The position numbers were made by a program, and so were the translations under genes. The notes below the pieces were generated by a model. That model was not told where the DNA came from. It made no database searches and saw nothing but the letters and a program-made list of their open reading frames with translations. A DNA stretch of 64,000 bases, taken from Blastomonas sp. AAP53. Its GTDB lineage: Bacteria > Pseudomonadota > Alphaproteobacteria > Sphingomonadales > Sphingomonadaceae. This document shows, piece after piece, positions 9,068-15,703 of this stretch; position 1 is the stretch's first letter; each line of letters starts with the position of its first letter. Location of the stretch: positions 124,001 through 188,000 of the forward strand of contig NZ_ANFZ01000009.1 in NCBI RefSeq assembly GCF_000331245.1, read 5' to 3'.

Positions 9068-9751
9068 TCAGTCCGCGTAAACGGTCGGATCGATCAATCC
9101 GGCATCGGCAAAGCCCTGTTTGCGCAGGCGACAGCTGTCGCAAAGGCCGCAGGCGCGGCCATCGGGCGTGGGGTCATAGCACGACCAGCTCATTCCCGGA
9201 TCGAGCCCCAGCCGCGCGGCTTCGGCTGCGATCTCGGCCTTGCCCAGAAACTGCAACGGCGCGTGGATGGTGAACGGCTCGCCTTGGTCGCCCGCCTTGG
9301 TGGCAAGATCGGCCAGTCGCTCGAAGCCCTGGATGAATTCGGGCCGGCAATCGGGATAGCCCGAGTAATCGAGCGCGTTGACCCCGATGAAGATATCGCG
9401 CGCGCCCAGCGCTTCGGCCCAGCCCAATGTCAGTGACAGGAAGATAAGGTTGCGTGCGGGCACATAAGTGACAGGAATATCCGAGCCCACCCCCGTCTTG
9501 GGGACGGCGATGTCATCGGTCAGCGCCGATCCGCCGAACTGGCGCAGGTCGAGCGGCAGGATGATGTGCCGCACTGCGCCGATATGCGCTGCGATCGTCT
9601 TCGCCGCCTCGATCTCCACCCGGTGGCGCTGGTTGTAATCGATGGTCAGCGCCGCGACAGCGAAGCCCGCCTCCTGCGCGCGCGCGGCGGACACCATGGA
9701 ATCAAGGCCGCCTGAAAGCAGGACGACAGCGGTTTTCTGCGGATCGGTCAT
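9068..9751 (-). CDS. queC: 7-cyano-7-deazaguanine synthase QueC
   Basis: A 227-residue enzyme that converts carboxydeazaguanine to preQ0 with ATP and ammonia in queuosine biosynthesis. The PP-loop SGGLDS is at residues 13-18. DYNQRHRVE and FIGVNALDYSGYPDCR are typical of the family. Four zinc-binding cysteines cluster near the C-terminus (SCYDP, then CGLCDSCR). The frame is open a further 41 codons upstream, but that extension covers the structured leader and has no family similarity, so the ATG at 9751 is chosen. Other queuosine genes are not in the window. Confidence 0.95.
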   Translation of the reverse strand: MTDPQKTAVVLLSGGLDSMVSAARAQEAGFAVAALTIDYNQRHRVEIEAAKTIAAHIGAVRHIILPLDLRQFGGSALTDDIAVPKTGVGSDIPVTYVPARNLIFLSLTLGWAEALGARDIFIGVNALDYSGYPDCRPEFIQGFERLADLATKAGDQGEPFTIHAPLQFLGKAEIAAEAARLGLDPGMSWSCYDPTPDGRACGLCDSCRLRKQGFADAGLIDPTVYAD

Positions 9752-9925
9752 GCGGAGGACGCATATTGCGCTGCGGCATCTGTCGCAAATCAAAAAATCG
9801 GGCCGCGCGGACAGGTCCGGCGGCCCAGGAAGGTCTTGCGACCTGAATGGAGGAAAGCGTACCGAATCCGGCACGTTCTCCTTCTACCCCGGTTGTGGTT
9901 AAGAAACCGTGTACCTCTGAAAGGA
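9752..9925 (-). promoter_or_regulatory. Structured leader of queC with three hairpins
   Basis: Read on the minus strand, the 174 bases before queC can form three successive hairpins. The first (9875-9858) has a 7-bp stem and a 4-base loop. The second (9844-9831) has 5-bp AGGTC/GACCT arms closed by a GCAA (GNRA-type) loop. The third is the terminator at 9826-9791. GACCT recurs inside the third, so the AGGTC arm could pair with either copy. This would suit an attenuator or riboswitch, but it could instead be the 3-prime end of the upstream gene. I do not see the canonical short preQ1-I motif. Confidence 0.4.
9791..9826 (-). terminator. Intrinsic terminator upstream of queC
   Basis: On the minus strand a 7-bp GGGCCGC/GCGGCCC stem, extended inward by CGGAC/GTCCG with one bulge, is followed by six consecutive T residues. 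It lies after the DUF3617-like gene and only about 40 bases before the queC ATG, so it either ends the upstream transcript or attenuates queC. Confidence 0.75.
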
Positions 9926-10339
9926 CTATCCGCCGCAGGCTCCGGCGTAGCGGGCTTCCTTGGCAAAGGCGAAGGGCGAGTTGTGGGCAATGCCCTGCGA
10001 GTCGATCTGGATCAGGCCACGACCTTCGTACTTGATCGTGGTCCGACCCGTCCCGCCGCCGGGGCACCGATAGGTCACGGTCACCTCGTCGGGCTCGTCG
10101 GAAACCACAAAGCGGCTGCATTGCAGATCACGGTGCTGCAGTTGCAGCAGCTTGCGGATGTCGCGCACGCACACTTTGTCCGCATCGGCGCCGCCGCGTT
10201 CCTTGAGGTTCCACAAGCCGGGCTGCAGCTTGTTGAGCATCGCCAGCTCCGGGCCCTGGGCGGGCGCGGCCACAGACGCCAGGCCGAGCGCCGCGGCGGG
10301 CAGCATTAACCATTTCAGATGACGGGGAAATGCGATCAT
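9926..10339 (-). CDS. Exported DUF3617-like protein
   Basis: A 137-residue protein with a Sec signal peptide (LPAAALGLASVAAPAQG, cleavage near residue 28). The body has LQPGLWNLKER, CVRDIRKLLQLQ and a C-terminal CGG. The pattern of an exported protein opening with a PGLW-type motif and carrying spaced cysteines resembles the DUF3617 family of alphaproteobacteria, whose function is unknown. AAGG lies nine bases before the ATG. It precedes queC on the same strand but is separated from it by a terminator-like hairpin. Confidence 0.65.
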   Translation of the reverse strand: MIAFPRHLKWLMLPAAALGLASVAAPAQGPELAMLNKLQPGLWNLKERGGADADKVCVRDIRKLLQLQHRDLQCSRFVVSDEPDEVTVTYRCPGGGTGRTTIKYEGRGLIQIDSQGIAHNSPFAFAKEARYAGACGG

Positions 10340-10506
10340 GCGGGTAACCTTATCGTTGGCCCCTGCTGTCTTGGGCAGCAGGAACAGTCAATCGTGTGCG
10401 ACCCGATTCAGGTTTCTTGCCCCAGGCAATATTATCGCTTTATGCAAAGATGATGGCGAAATCACTTGGCAATTATGGCGGGTTTGCGGCCCGCCGTCAG
10501 CCGTGA

Positions 10507-11403
10507 TCACACAGCGGCGGGCGGCTCGATGTGAAAAGCGCGCGAGCAGAAGGCGCAATCGACCACGATCGTGCCGGTATCGCCGACCATCTCGGCCTGC
10601 TCTTCGGGCGGAAACCGACCGATGACGTCGCGGATATGGTCGAGGTTGCAGCGGCATCCCTTGACGAGCGCCACGCCATCCTCAGCGCGCACTTCGTCCT
10701 CCTCGTGGAACAGCCGCCACAGCAGGTCGCGCCCGGTGAGCTCGGGGTCAAGCAGTTCGGAGTGCTTCAGCGTGCTCGACAGGACGGACACATGTTCCCA
10801 TTCAGGATGATCAAGTCGCACGTGCAGCCGCTCGCGGCCTTCCTCGCCCTCGGGCAGGTGCTGCACCAGATAGCCCGCGCTGCGGCAGCCGGTGGCATCG
10901 CTCTCGATCGCGATGCGGATCAGCGTCGGTACCTGCTCGGACTGGCTGAAATAGCTCTCGCACGCCTGTGACAGCGAATCGCCGTCCAAGGGCACGATGC
11001 CCTGATAGCGGCCCTTGCCGAAGCTCTGGTCGAAGGTCATCGCCAGATAGCCCTTGCCGAACAGCGCGAACAGCGAGGGATTGGCGCCCAGCCGGGCGAG
11101 CCGTTCGGCATCGAAACGCACATGCCCGCGCAGCTCTCCGCCGCGATAATCGACCACCAGCAGCTCGATGATGCCGCCCTCGGTCTGCGCCTGGATGGTC
11201 ACTTGGCCGCCATCCTGCTTCATCAGCGATCCGATCAATGCGGCCAGCGTGATCGCCTCGGCCAGCACCAGCTTGATGCAGGTGGGATAATCATGCGCGG
11301 CAAGAATCTCGCGCAACACGCTGTCCAGCCGCACGAAACGGCCGCGCGCATCGCGGGCGGGGAGGGTGAAATGGACGGGCAGGGCTTCAAAAGGTGAGGT
11401 CAT
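10507..11403 (-). CDS. hslO: Redox-regulated chaperone Hsp33
   Basis: A 298-residue holdase chaperone that is switched on when oxidation releases zinc from four C-terminal cysteines. All four are present, as CRC (in GCRCNLDH) and CAFC (in VDCAFCSRAFH), in the family spacing. The N-terminal substrate-binding domain includes the typical MTFDQSFGKGRYQGIVPL. The ATG at 11403 fits the family length. A GGCGGG/CCCGCC hairpin at 10478-10496 lies just after the stop, without a clear T run. Confidence 0.95.
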   Translation of the reverse strand: MTSPFEALPVHFTLPARDARGRFVRLDSVLREILAAHDYPTCIKLVLAEAITLAALIGSLMKQDGGQVTIQAQTEGGIIELLVVDYRGGELRGHVRFDAERLARLGANPSLFALFGKGYLAMTFDQSFGKGRYQGIVPLDGDSLSQACESYFSQSEQVPTLIRIAIESDATGCRSAGYLVQHLPEGEEGRERLHVRLDHPEWEHVSVLSSTLKHSELLDPELTGRDLLWRLFHEEDEVRAEDGVALVKGCRCNLDHIRDVIGRFPPEEQAEMVGDTGTIVVDCAFCSRAFHIEPPAAV

Positions 11404-11462
11404 GCGCCGCTATATGGTGCGGGCAGGGGCTGGCGTCAAACCTGCGTTCCGAATGCCCACTC

Positions 11463-11544
11463 CGTCATTCCCGCGCACGCGGGAATCCCGCTTGGTCGCC
11501 AATGTTCGCGCTAAAGCGGGACCCCCGCATGCGCGGGGGTGACG
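11463..11544. repeat. REP-like palindromic element
   Basis: An 82-bp element bounded by CGTCA at the left and TGACG at the right. It holds two imperfect GC-rich hairpins (CCCGCGCACGCGGG, and CCCCGCATGCGCGGGG) joined by a segment with CCCGCTT/AAAGCGGG arms. It lies in the gap between hslO and the small gene after sufE. The design matches short interspersed palindromic repeats of proteobacteria. Only one copy is visible in this window. Confidence 0.65.
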
Positions 11545-11586
11545 TCAATGTTGTGTTGCTACAAAGTCCTAAGGACGCCCACCGCA

Positions 11587-11763
11587 TCATCGCTCGCGCC
11601 GCGTGGCATAAAGCCATCCAATCAAAACAACTGCACCAAAGATAAATGCAGTGACAGCGATCGTTTGCAGCTTATCAGGTCGATGGTCTGCCAGTCCCCG
11701 CAACACGAAAAGTGCAGCAAAAATCAATAACCCGGCTCTGATGTACCTTGATCGTTGCAGCAA
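11587..11763 (-). CDS. Small two-helix membrane protein downstream of sufE
   Basis: A 58-residue frame with two hydrophobic segments (about residues 12-24, GLLIFAALFVLRG, and 36-52, TIAVTAFIFGAVVLIGW) joined by a short polar loop and ending in TRRER. It begins at a TTG with GGGGTAGG about ten bases upstream and lies 12 bases after the sufE stop, in the same reading frame as sufE. Its base composition is visibly less GC-rich than its neighbours. Nothing is recognised; an operon with sufE is likely, and coding status is inferred from hydropathy and position. Confidence 0.5.
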   Translation of the reverse strand: MLQRSRYIRAGLLIFAALFVLRGLADHRPDKLQTIAVTAFIFGAVVLIGWLYATRRER

Positions 11764-11775
11764 AGTCCCGATAAC

Positions 11776-12195
11776 CTACCCCGTATACCGCCCCGCCGTT
11801 TCCCTGATCAGCGCGATCATGTTCGGGATGCCCTGAGTGCGATTGGACGAGAGCTGGTTTTTGAGGTCGAACGGGGCCAGCGCGCCTTCGATGTCCGCGC
11901 TGGCGACGTCGGCCGGCGCCTTGTCCTGCACGCTCAGCAGTACGAGCGCGATGATGCCCTTGGTGATCGCGGCGTTGCTGTCGGCGAGGAAGTGCAGATC
12001 GCCCTCGTCGGTGCGGGTGGGATAGACCCAGACCGAGGCGGAGCAGCCGCGCACCAAGGTGGCGTCGGTCTTGAGCGCATCGGGCATCGGATCGAGCGTT
12101 TTGCCCAGATCGATGATCAACCGATAGCGATCGTCGGCGTCGAGGAATTCATATTCTTCGGCCAGATCGGCCAGTTGGGGGGCTGTGCTGCTCAT
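11776..12195 (-). CDS. sufE: SufE-family Fe-S cluster sulfur acceptor
   Basis: A 139-residue sulfur-acceptor protein that takes persulfide from the cysteine desulfurase SufS for Fe-S cluster assembly. The acceptor Cys51 is in the conserved VRGCSASVWV. Flanking family features are YRLIIDLGKTLDPMP and TKGIIALVLL. The ATG at 12195 is chosen; an upstream in-frame start would add a proline-rich stretch with no family support. No other suf genes are present, so it is detached from the suf operon. Confidence 0.9.
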   Translation of the reverse strand: MSSTAPQLADLAEEYEFLDADDRYRLIIDLGKTLDPMPDALKTDATLVRGCSASVWVYPTRTDEGDLHFLADSNAAITKGIIALVLLSVQDKAPADVASADIEGALAPFDLKNQLSSNRTQGIPNMIALIRETAGRYTG

Positions 12196-12247
12196 GGGCC
12201 GCAGATAGGGGCGCGGCGGGGGAAAGTCACCCCGCCGCGCGCTTTTG

Positions 12248-12487
12248 TTAAAGCTCGACCCCGGCAGCAATCGCTTCGAGCTTGCGGATGCGTTCCTTCA
12301 GGTCAGCGATCTCGATCCGCGAATGGGTCGAGGGCGATCCGCCGTCATGCAGCGGTCCGTGCGATTCAATCTCGTGGCGCTTGAACGCCAGCCATTCGCG
12401 CCAGCCGCGCAGCACGGTGGAGGAGACGAGGGCAATGCTCAGCAGGGCGCTGGTTGCCACGGTCATGTAGAGATAGGCGCTTTCCAT
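12248..12487 (-). CDS. PspB-like small membrane protein 5 (membrane helix plus coiled coil)
   Basis: A 79-residue protein with an N-terminal membrane helix (about residues 6-27) and a C-terminal amphipathic coil (IADLKERIRKLEAIA). AAAGGG precedes the ATG. It is the last and most divergent of five PspB-like genes in the phage-shock operon: it has the architecture but ends just after the KLEAIA core, without the terminal EIxxLR element. Family assignment rests on architecture and gene order. Its role is inferred to be with the PspA/B/C membrane-stress system. Confidence 0.62.
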   Translation of the reverse strand: MESAYLYMTVATSALLSIALVSSTVLRGWREWLAFKRHEIESHGPLHDGGSPSTHSRIEIADLKERIRKLEAIAAGVEL

Positions 12488-12538
12488 GATATTACCCTTT
12501 ACGGCCCCCGCCGCCCGGTTGATGGTTCATGCGCCGCG

Positions 12539-12808
12539 TCAGCGGTCGCGCAGTTTCTCGATTTCAAGGCTGAGGTCGCTGGTCTGGCGTTGATCGGTAA
12601 TCACGCGCTCCAGCACCTGCACCCGCTCCTTCAGTCCGCGTACTTCCTCGCGCAGGCGCGCAGCCTCAGCGGTGTCGGCAGGCCGGGCGAGCTGCTCATT
12701 GCCATGCTCGTCTTCCAGAATGCCGTGCTGGGCTTTGTACCTTGCCTTCAGGACATTGCCGATCATCACGATCAGGACGATGCCGATTACCATTTCAAAC
12801 GGGTTCAT
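12539..12808 (-). CDS. PspB-like small membrane protein 4
   Basis: An 89-residue protein with a membrane helix at about residues 4-20 (FEMVIGIVLIVMIGNVL), then KARYKAQHGILEDEHG, then a long coil. The C-terminus has VLERVITDQ and ends in SLEIEKLRDR, the motif pair repeated in its neighbours. GAGGGAAA precedes the ATG. The KxxHGxxLED-type segment after the helix matches the first two array proteins. It probably binds or tunes the PspA-PspBC complex at the inner membrane; that is inference from context. Confidence 0.7.
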   Translation of the reverse strand: MNPFEMVIGIVLIVMIGNVLKARYKAQHGILEDEHGNEQLARPADTAEAARLREEVRGLKERVQVLERVITDQRQTSDLSLEIEKLRDR

Positions 12809-12839
12809 GATGCGATTTCCCTCAAAATCTCAGAACGTC

Positions 12840-13100
12840 TCAGGTCAATTGCTTGGTCCGCAGGTTCTCGATCTGCTGGGCCAGGTCGTCGCGGCCCCGG
12901 CCATCGGTAACGATGCGTTCCAGCGTGCGCAGGCGCTGTTCCATCCGGTCATCGACGGGCGGTCTTGCGACCGCTTGCGCCTTGGCCAGTTCGATCTGCA
13001 GTTCCAGCGTCTTGCGCTGATGCTTCGTCCAGATCGCCAGGCCGCCGAGCATGAACGGGGCCAGCGGGATCAGAACCAGAAGCGCGTCGAAATCGAACAT
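12840..13100 (-). CDS. PspB-like small membrane protein 3
   Basis: An 86-residue protein with an N-terminal membrane helix (about residues 6-22, ALLVLIPLAPFMLGGLAIW), a basic turn (TKHQRK) and a coiled coil that ends with RTLERIVTDGRG, then QQIENLRTKQ. The GGGGG before the ATG at 13100 decides this start over a longer frame opening at 13169. It lacks the GYPLE segment of the first two array proteins but keeps the shared C-terminal motif. Function unknown beyond its place in the psp operon. Confidence 0.7.
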   Translation of the reverse strand: MFDFDALLVLIPLAPFMLGGLAIWTKHQRKTLELQIELAKAQAVARPPVDDRMEQRLRTLERIVTDGRGRDDLAQQIENLRTKQLT

Positions 13101-13131
13101 TGGTATGCCCCCAGGTGTTAGAGTGTCAGTG

Positions 13132-13455
13132 TCAGTTCGCGCGCTTGTCGCGCAGGGCTTCGATTTCATGGGTCAGGCGGTGGGAGTCATCAGTGACGAT
13201 GCGCTCGACATTGCCCAGACGGTCCTTGATCGATCCCAGTTCGGCGCGCAGCTGAGCATTTTCCTGGCTCAGCAGCTTGATCCGCTCGACCGATTCCTGG
13301 TCGGTCTTGGGATAGACCGGCTTGCCCCAGCTGTTTTCCAGCGGATAGCCGTTCTTGATCCGCAGCCAGTTGTTCACAAGAACGCCGATCGTGATGATCA
13401 GTATGCCAGCTGTCAGCGCAGGGCCCAGTGCTTCAATCAATGCAAGCTTGTCCAT
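13132..13455 (-). CDS. PspB-like small membrane protein 2
   Basis: A 107-residue protein with a membrane helix at about residues 11-29, then WLRIKNGYPLENSWGK, then an extended coiled coil ending in NVERIVTDD and THEIEALRDKR. It is clearly paralogous to the gene before it (WIRAKHGYPLED there). The ATG at 13455 shares one base with the preceding stop (TGATG); a GTG one codon earlier is also possible. Translational coupling to the previous paralogue is strong. Confidence 0.75.
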   Translation of the reverse strand: MDKLALIEALGPALTAGILIITIGVLVNNWLRIKNGYPLENSWGKPVYPKTDQESVERIKLLSQENAQLRAELGSIKDRLGNVERIVTDDSHRLTHEIEALRDKRAN

Positions 13456-13775
13456 CACGCGCGGTCCTTCTGTACTCTCAGGCGTTCGATTTCGTCCGCC
13501 AGGCGGCTGCTCGAACTGTTGGCGTCGGTAGCAATGCGTTCCAGCACCGCAATCCGTTCTTCCAGCCGTCCGATCTTGCCGGTTAACTGCTCGTTTTCTG
13601 ATGTGAGCAGCGATATTTTTCGATCAGCGTCAGGATCTGTTCGTTCAATGACTTTACCGGTCCACTGATCTTCGAGGGGATAGCCATGCTTGGCGCGGAT
13701 CCAGGTGGTAAACACCCATGCGCTCATCGAAAGCATGACAATCGCGATAACAAAACCTGGTCCACCCCAGCTCAT
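13455..13775 (-). CDS. PspB-like small membrane protein 1
   Basis: A 106-residue protein with an N-terminal helix (about residues 8-25, VIAIVMLSMSAWVFTTW), then IRAKHGYPLEDQWTGK, then a coiled coil with VLERIATDA and a terminal ADEIERLRVQ. It resembles a lengthened PspB: one membrane helix followed by a cytoplasmic coil. CAGGAGA precedes the ATG. It follows pspC by 33 bases on the same strand. Likely an accessory of the Psp envelope-stress system. Confidence 0.75.
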   Translation of the reverse strand: MSWGGPGFVIAIVMLSMSAWVFTTWIRAKHGYPLEDQWTGKVIERTDPDADRKISLLTSENEQLTGKIGRLEERIAVLERIATDANSSSSRLADEIERLRVQKDRA

Positions 13776-13808
13776 GACAATCTCCTGAAACCTTGTTTCT
13801 GTTCTCGT

Positions 13809-14216
13809 TCAGCGCAGGCTTTCGATCTCGTCGGCCAGCCGCGTGTTCTTGGCGGTGTAGAACAGTTCGACATCAGCCAGGCGACGGTCGATCTCGCGGA
13901 ACCGGGCCTTCACATCGCGAGCGGTGCGGGTCGGCGACTGGCGTACACCCTGCCAGAACTTCTGGTCCTGATCGTCGGTGTAAAGGTGCGCCGGCTTCTT
14001 CTCAGCCAGAAAGCCCATTCCGAGATAGCCAATCAAGGCCCAACCGGTCATCAGCGTGAGCAGGATGGCGGCAACGCGGATCCACACGACATCGATCCCG
14101 GTGTAATCGGCGATGCCAGCGCACACGCCCATGAACTTGCCGTTCTGCTTGTTGCGATAGAACTTGGTCTTGCGCGGTGCGGGGGCGTCGTTGCGATATT
14201 TGTCCAGGCGGCTCAT
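13809..14216 (-). CDS. pspC: PspC-domain membrane protein
   Basis: A 135-residue phage shock protein C. The PspC domain begins with KFYRNKQNGKFMGVCAGIADYTGID, followed by a hydrophobic hairpin (about residues 45-70). In model systems PspC and PspB at the inner membrane sense envelope damage and release PspA from PspF. Here the C-terminal extension ends in VELFYTAKNTRLADEIESLR, which carries the same motif as the PspB-like proteins of this operon. Its ATG overlaps the pspB stop by four bases. Confidence 0.9.
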   Translation of the reverse strand: MSRLDKYRNDAPAPRKTKFYRNKQNGKFMGVCAGIADYTGIDVVWIRVAAILLTLMTGWALIGYLGMGFLAEKKPAHLYTDDQDQKFWQGVRQSPTRTARDVKARFREIDRRLADVELFYTAKNTRLADEIESLR

Positions 14217-14515
14217 TTCCTTACCCTTTCCTTCAGCAGGCGCTCAACCTGTTCCAGGGCGTAATCGTCCTGGTCATCCGAACTGGTCAGTCGCGCCGGG
14301 CGCCAGTCGGGGTTGTCGGCGGAGATGATCCGCTCGACCGTATCCATGCGATCGTCGAGGCGACGGGCCATCGCGTGCAGCTCTTCCAGCAGGTTTTCAT
14401 CCGAGCTGGTGAGCGTCGCTGCGGTCTTCCACTTGGTGATGTAGTGAAACACCAGCCAGGGCAGTCCGATGAAGAGCATGCCGACGATGAAGATGGGGAC
14501 GAGGATCTCTTCCAT
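14213..14515 (-). CDS. pspB: Phage shock protein B
   Basis: A 100-residue inner-membrane protein, longer than typical PspB of about 75. It has an N-terminal helix (ILVPIFIVGMLFIGLPWLVFHY) and the coil ARRLDDRMDTVERIIS, which is characteristic of PspB. The tail beyond the usual end is acidic, then basic. AAGGAGG in the end of pspA serves as its ribosome site, four bases after the pspA stop. It couples to pspC through ATGA. Confidence 0.88.
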   Translation of the reverse strand: MEEILVPIFIVGMLFIGLPWLVFHYITKWKTAATLTSSDENLLEELHAMARRLDDRMDTVERIISADNPDWRPARLTSSDDQDDYALEQVERLLKERVRK

Positions 14516-14519
14516 CGGA

Positions 14520-15215
14520 TCAGCCCTCCTTCTTCATGGCGCGTTTCATCGCCTCGAGTTCTTCGTCGACCTTGTCCGACTGCGCGAGAGCGGCAAATTC
14601 GTCGTCAAGGTTGCGCTGGCCCAGCGCCTTGCGCTCGCCGCGCTCGTCCTCGGCCATGCCCAAAGCATCGGCGCGGCCTTCGGCCATGTCGACGCGGCGT
14701 TCGAGCAGGTCAAAGCGGCTGAAGGCTTCGCGGACCTTGTCGCCATTGTACATCGTGCGCAGCTTGACGCGGTTCTCGGCGCTTTCGAGGCGGCTCATGA
14801 TGTTGTTCTGGCGCATGCGGGCCTCGCGCAGCTTGGCCTGCAGCTTGGCAATGTCCTGCTCCGACGCGCGCAGCGCATCATCGAGCACGTTGATTTCGAC
14901 ATTGAGCTGATCGGCCATATCGGCAGCCTTCTTCTTTTCCAGCAGCGCGGCGCGGGCCAGGTCTTCGCGGTCCTTGGACAAGGCGAGTTCTGCCTTGTCG
15001 GTCCAGTCAGCCTGCAGCTGCTCCAGCTTGTTCACGTGCCGCTTCATTTCCTTCTGGTCGGCGATGGTGCGCGCGGCAGAGGCGCGGACTTCGACCAGGG
15101 TTTCTTCCATCTCGAGGATGATCATCCGGATCATCTTCGACGGGTCTTCGGCCTTGTCGAGCAGCTCGGTAACATTGGCGGCAATGATGTCGCGGGTTCG
15201 AGAGAAAATTCCCAT
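14520..15215 (-). CDS. pspA: Phage shock protein A (PspA/IM30)
   Basis: A 231-residue coiled-coil protein of the PspA/IM30 (ESCRT-III-like) family that binds stressed inner membrane and, when bound to PspF, keeps the regulon off. The N-terminal amphipathic helix MGIFSRTRDIIAANVTELLD and the EDPSKMIRMIILEMEETL segment are diagnostic; nearly all the rest is coil. The ATG at 15215 is chosen because this is the family's conserved first residue. The frame stays open upstream through an unrelated hairpin region. Confidence 0.95.
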   Translation of the reverse strand: MGIFSRTRDIIAANVTELLDKAEDPSKMIRMIILEMEETLVEVRASAARTIADQKEMKRHVNKLEQLQADWTDKAELALSKDREDLARAALLEKKKAADMADQLNVEINVLDDALRASEQDIAKLQAKLREARMRQNNIMSRLESAENRVKLRTMYNGDKVREAFSRFDLLERRVDMAEGRADALGMAEDERGERKALGQRNLDDEFAALAQSDKVDEELEAMKRAMKKEG

Positions 15216-15295
15216 GGCGAAAACTCCGTTCGTTAAGGTCGGGTGGACCGGATCCTGATCCACCTTACCCCCTTTTGCATGGCAGTTGAAAGAGA

Positions 15296-15335
15296 TTGGC
15301 CGGGACGGGGCAAGGGGGGTAAGCGTCCCGGCCAA
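15296..15335 (-). terminator. Strong hairpin between the small psp gene and pspA
   Basis: A perfect 12-bp inverted repeat (TTGGCCGGGACG and its complement) encloses a 16-base loop in the 125-base gap before pspA. On the minus strand it is followed by TCTCTTT rather than a clean T run. It could be a partial terminator or an RNA-processing or stabilising element that sets pspA output relative to the promoter-proximal gene. Confidence 0.5.
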
Positions 15336-15340
15336 ATCCG

Positions 15341-15541
15341 TCAGGCGAGGTACCGGACGGAAACGATTTTGCCGGCATCCCTGTCGTGCTGAACAGGCGA
15401 GGCCGCGGCCTCGATGCTGGCGAAGGCGGTGAGGAACAGCGTGGTGACCAGCATCAGTGCAGCAACCGTGGTGATCAGCGTCGACTTGAAGACGCCGTCT
15501 TCCTGTGCCGTCTGATCGTTGGTTTGGTTCGCGTAACGCAC
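15341..15541 (-). CDS. Small single-helix membrane protein, first gene of the psp operon
   Basis: A 66-residue protein starting at a GTG with GGGAGAA five to six bases upstream. A polar N-terminus (about 22 residues) leads to one hydrophobic helix (STLITTVAALMLVTTLFLTAFASI) and a short polar tail ending VSVRYLA. It is the first gene after the sigma-54-type promoter and precedes pspA. It resembles neither PspB, PspD nor PspG clearly. A Psp membrane accessory is the natural inference. Confidence 0.65.
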   Translation of the reverse strand: MRYANQTNDQTAQEDGVFKSTLITTVAALMLVTTLFLTAFASIEAAASPVQHDRDAGKIVSVRYLA

Positions 15542-15587
15542 TGTCTTTCTCCCATGGACCGCTGTGTGTCGGTGTTGCCAATAGCGT

Positions 15588-15603
15588 TGCAGGGTGCGTG
15601 CCA
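15588..15603 (-). promoter_or_regulatory. Sigma-54-type (-24/-12) promoter of the psp operon
   Basis: On the minus strand TGGCAC-GCACC-CTGCA closely matches the RpoN consensus TGGCAC-N5-TTGCA, with one mismatch in the -12 element. It lies in the 162-base gap between pspF and the small gene, about 47 bases before that gene's GTG. PspF, the adjacent enhancer-binding protein, is the expected activator. Confidence 0.8.
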
Positions 15604-15703
15604 AACTGAAAAACACTGCAATAACAATGTTTTGCAAAATTCAAGGCCGTTGGACGTTGGTTAGGATTGCCATGAGTTGGGATTTTGCACTATCTCTTGG
15701 GCC

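Noticed and set aside
11394-11645. 83-codon frame over the REP-like element
   Set aside because: Its body is the palindromic repeat itself; no ribosome site or similarity supports it.
11587-12195. Regulated readthrough of the sufE TAG into the downstream frame
   Set aside because: The frame is shared, but nothing around the TAG suggests recoding, and a TTG with a ribosome site gives a simpler reading; it is kept only as a remote alternative.
15216-15644. Longer N-terminus for PspA
   Set aside because: The extension overlaps the upstream small gene and the hairpin, and PspA proteins begin at the conserved MGIF segment.
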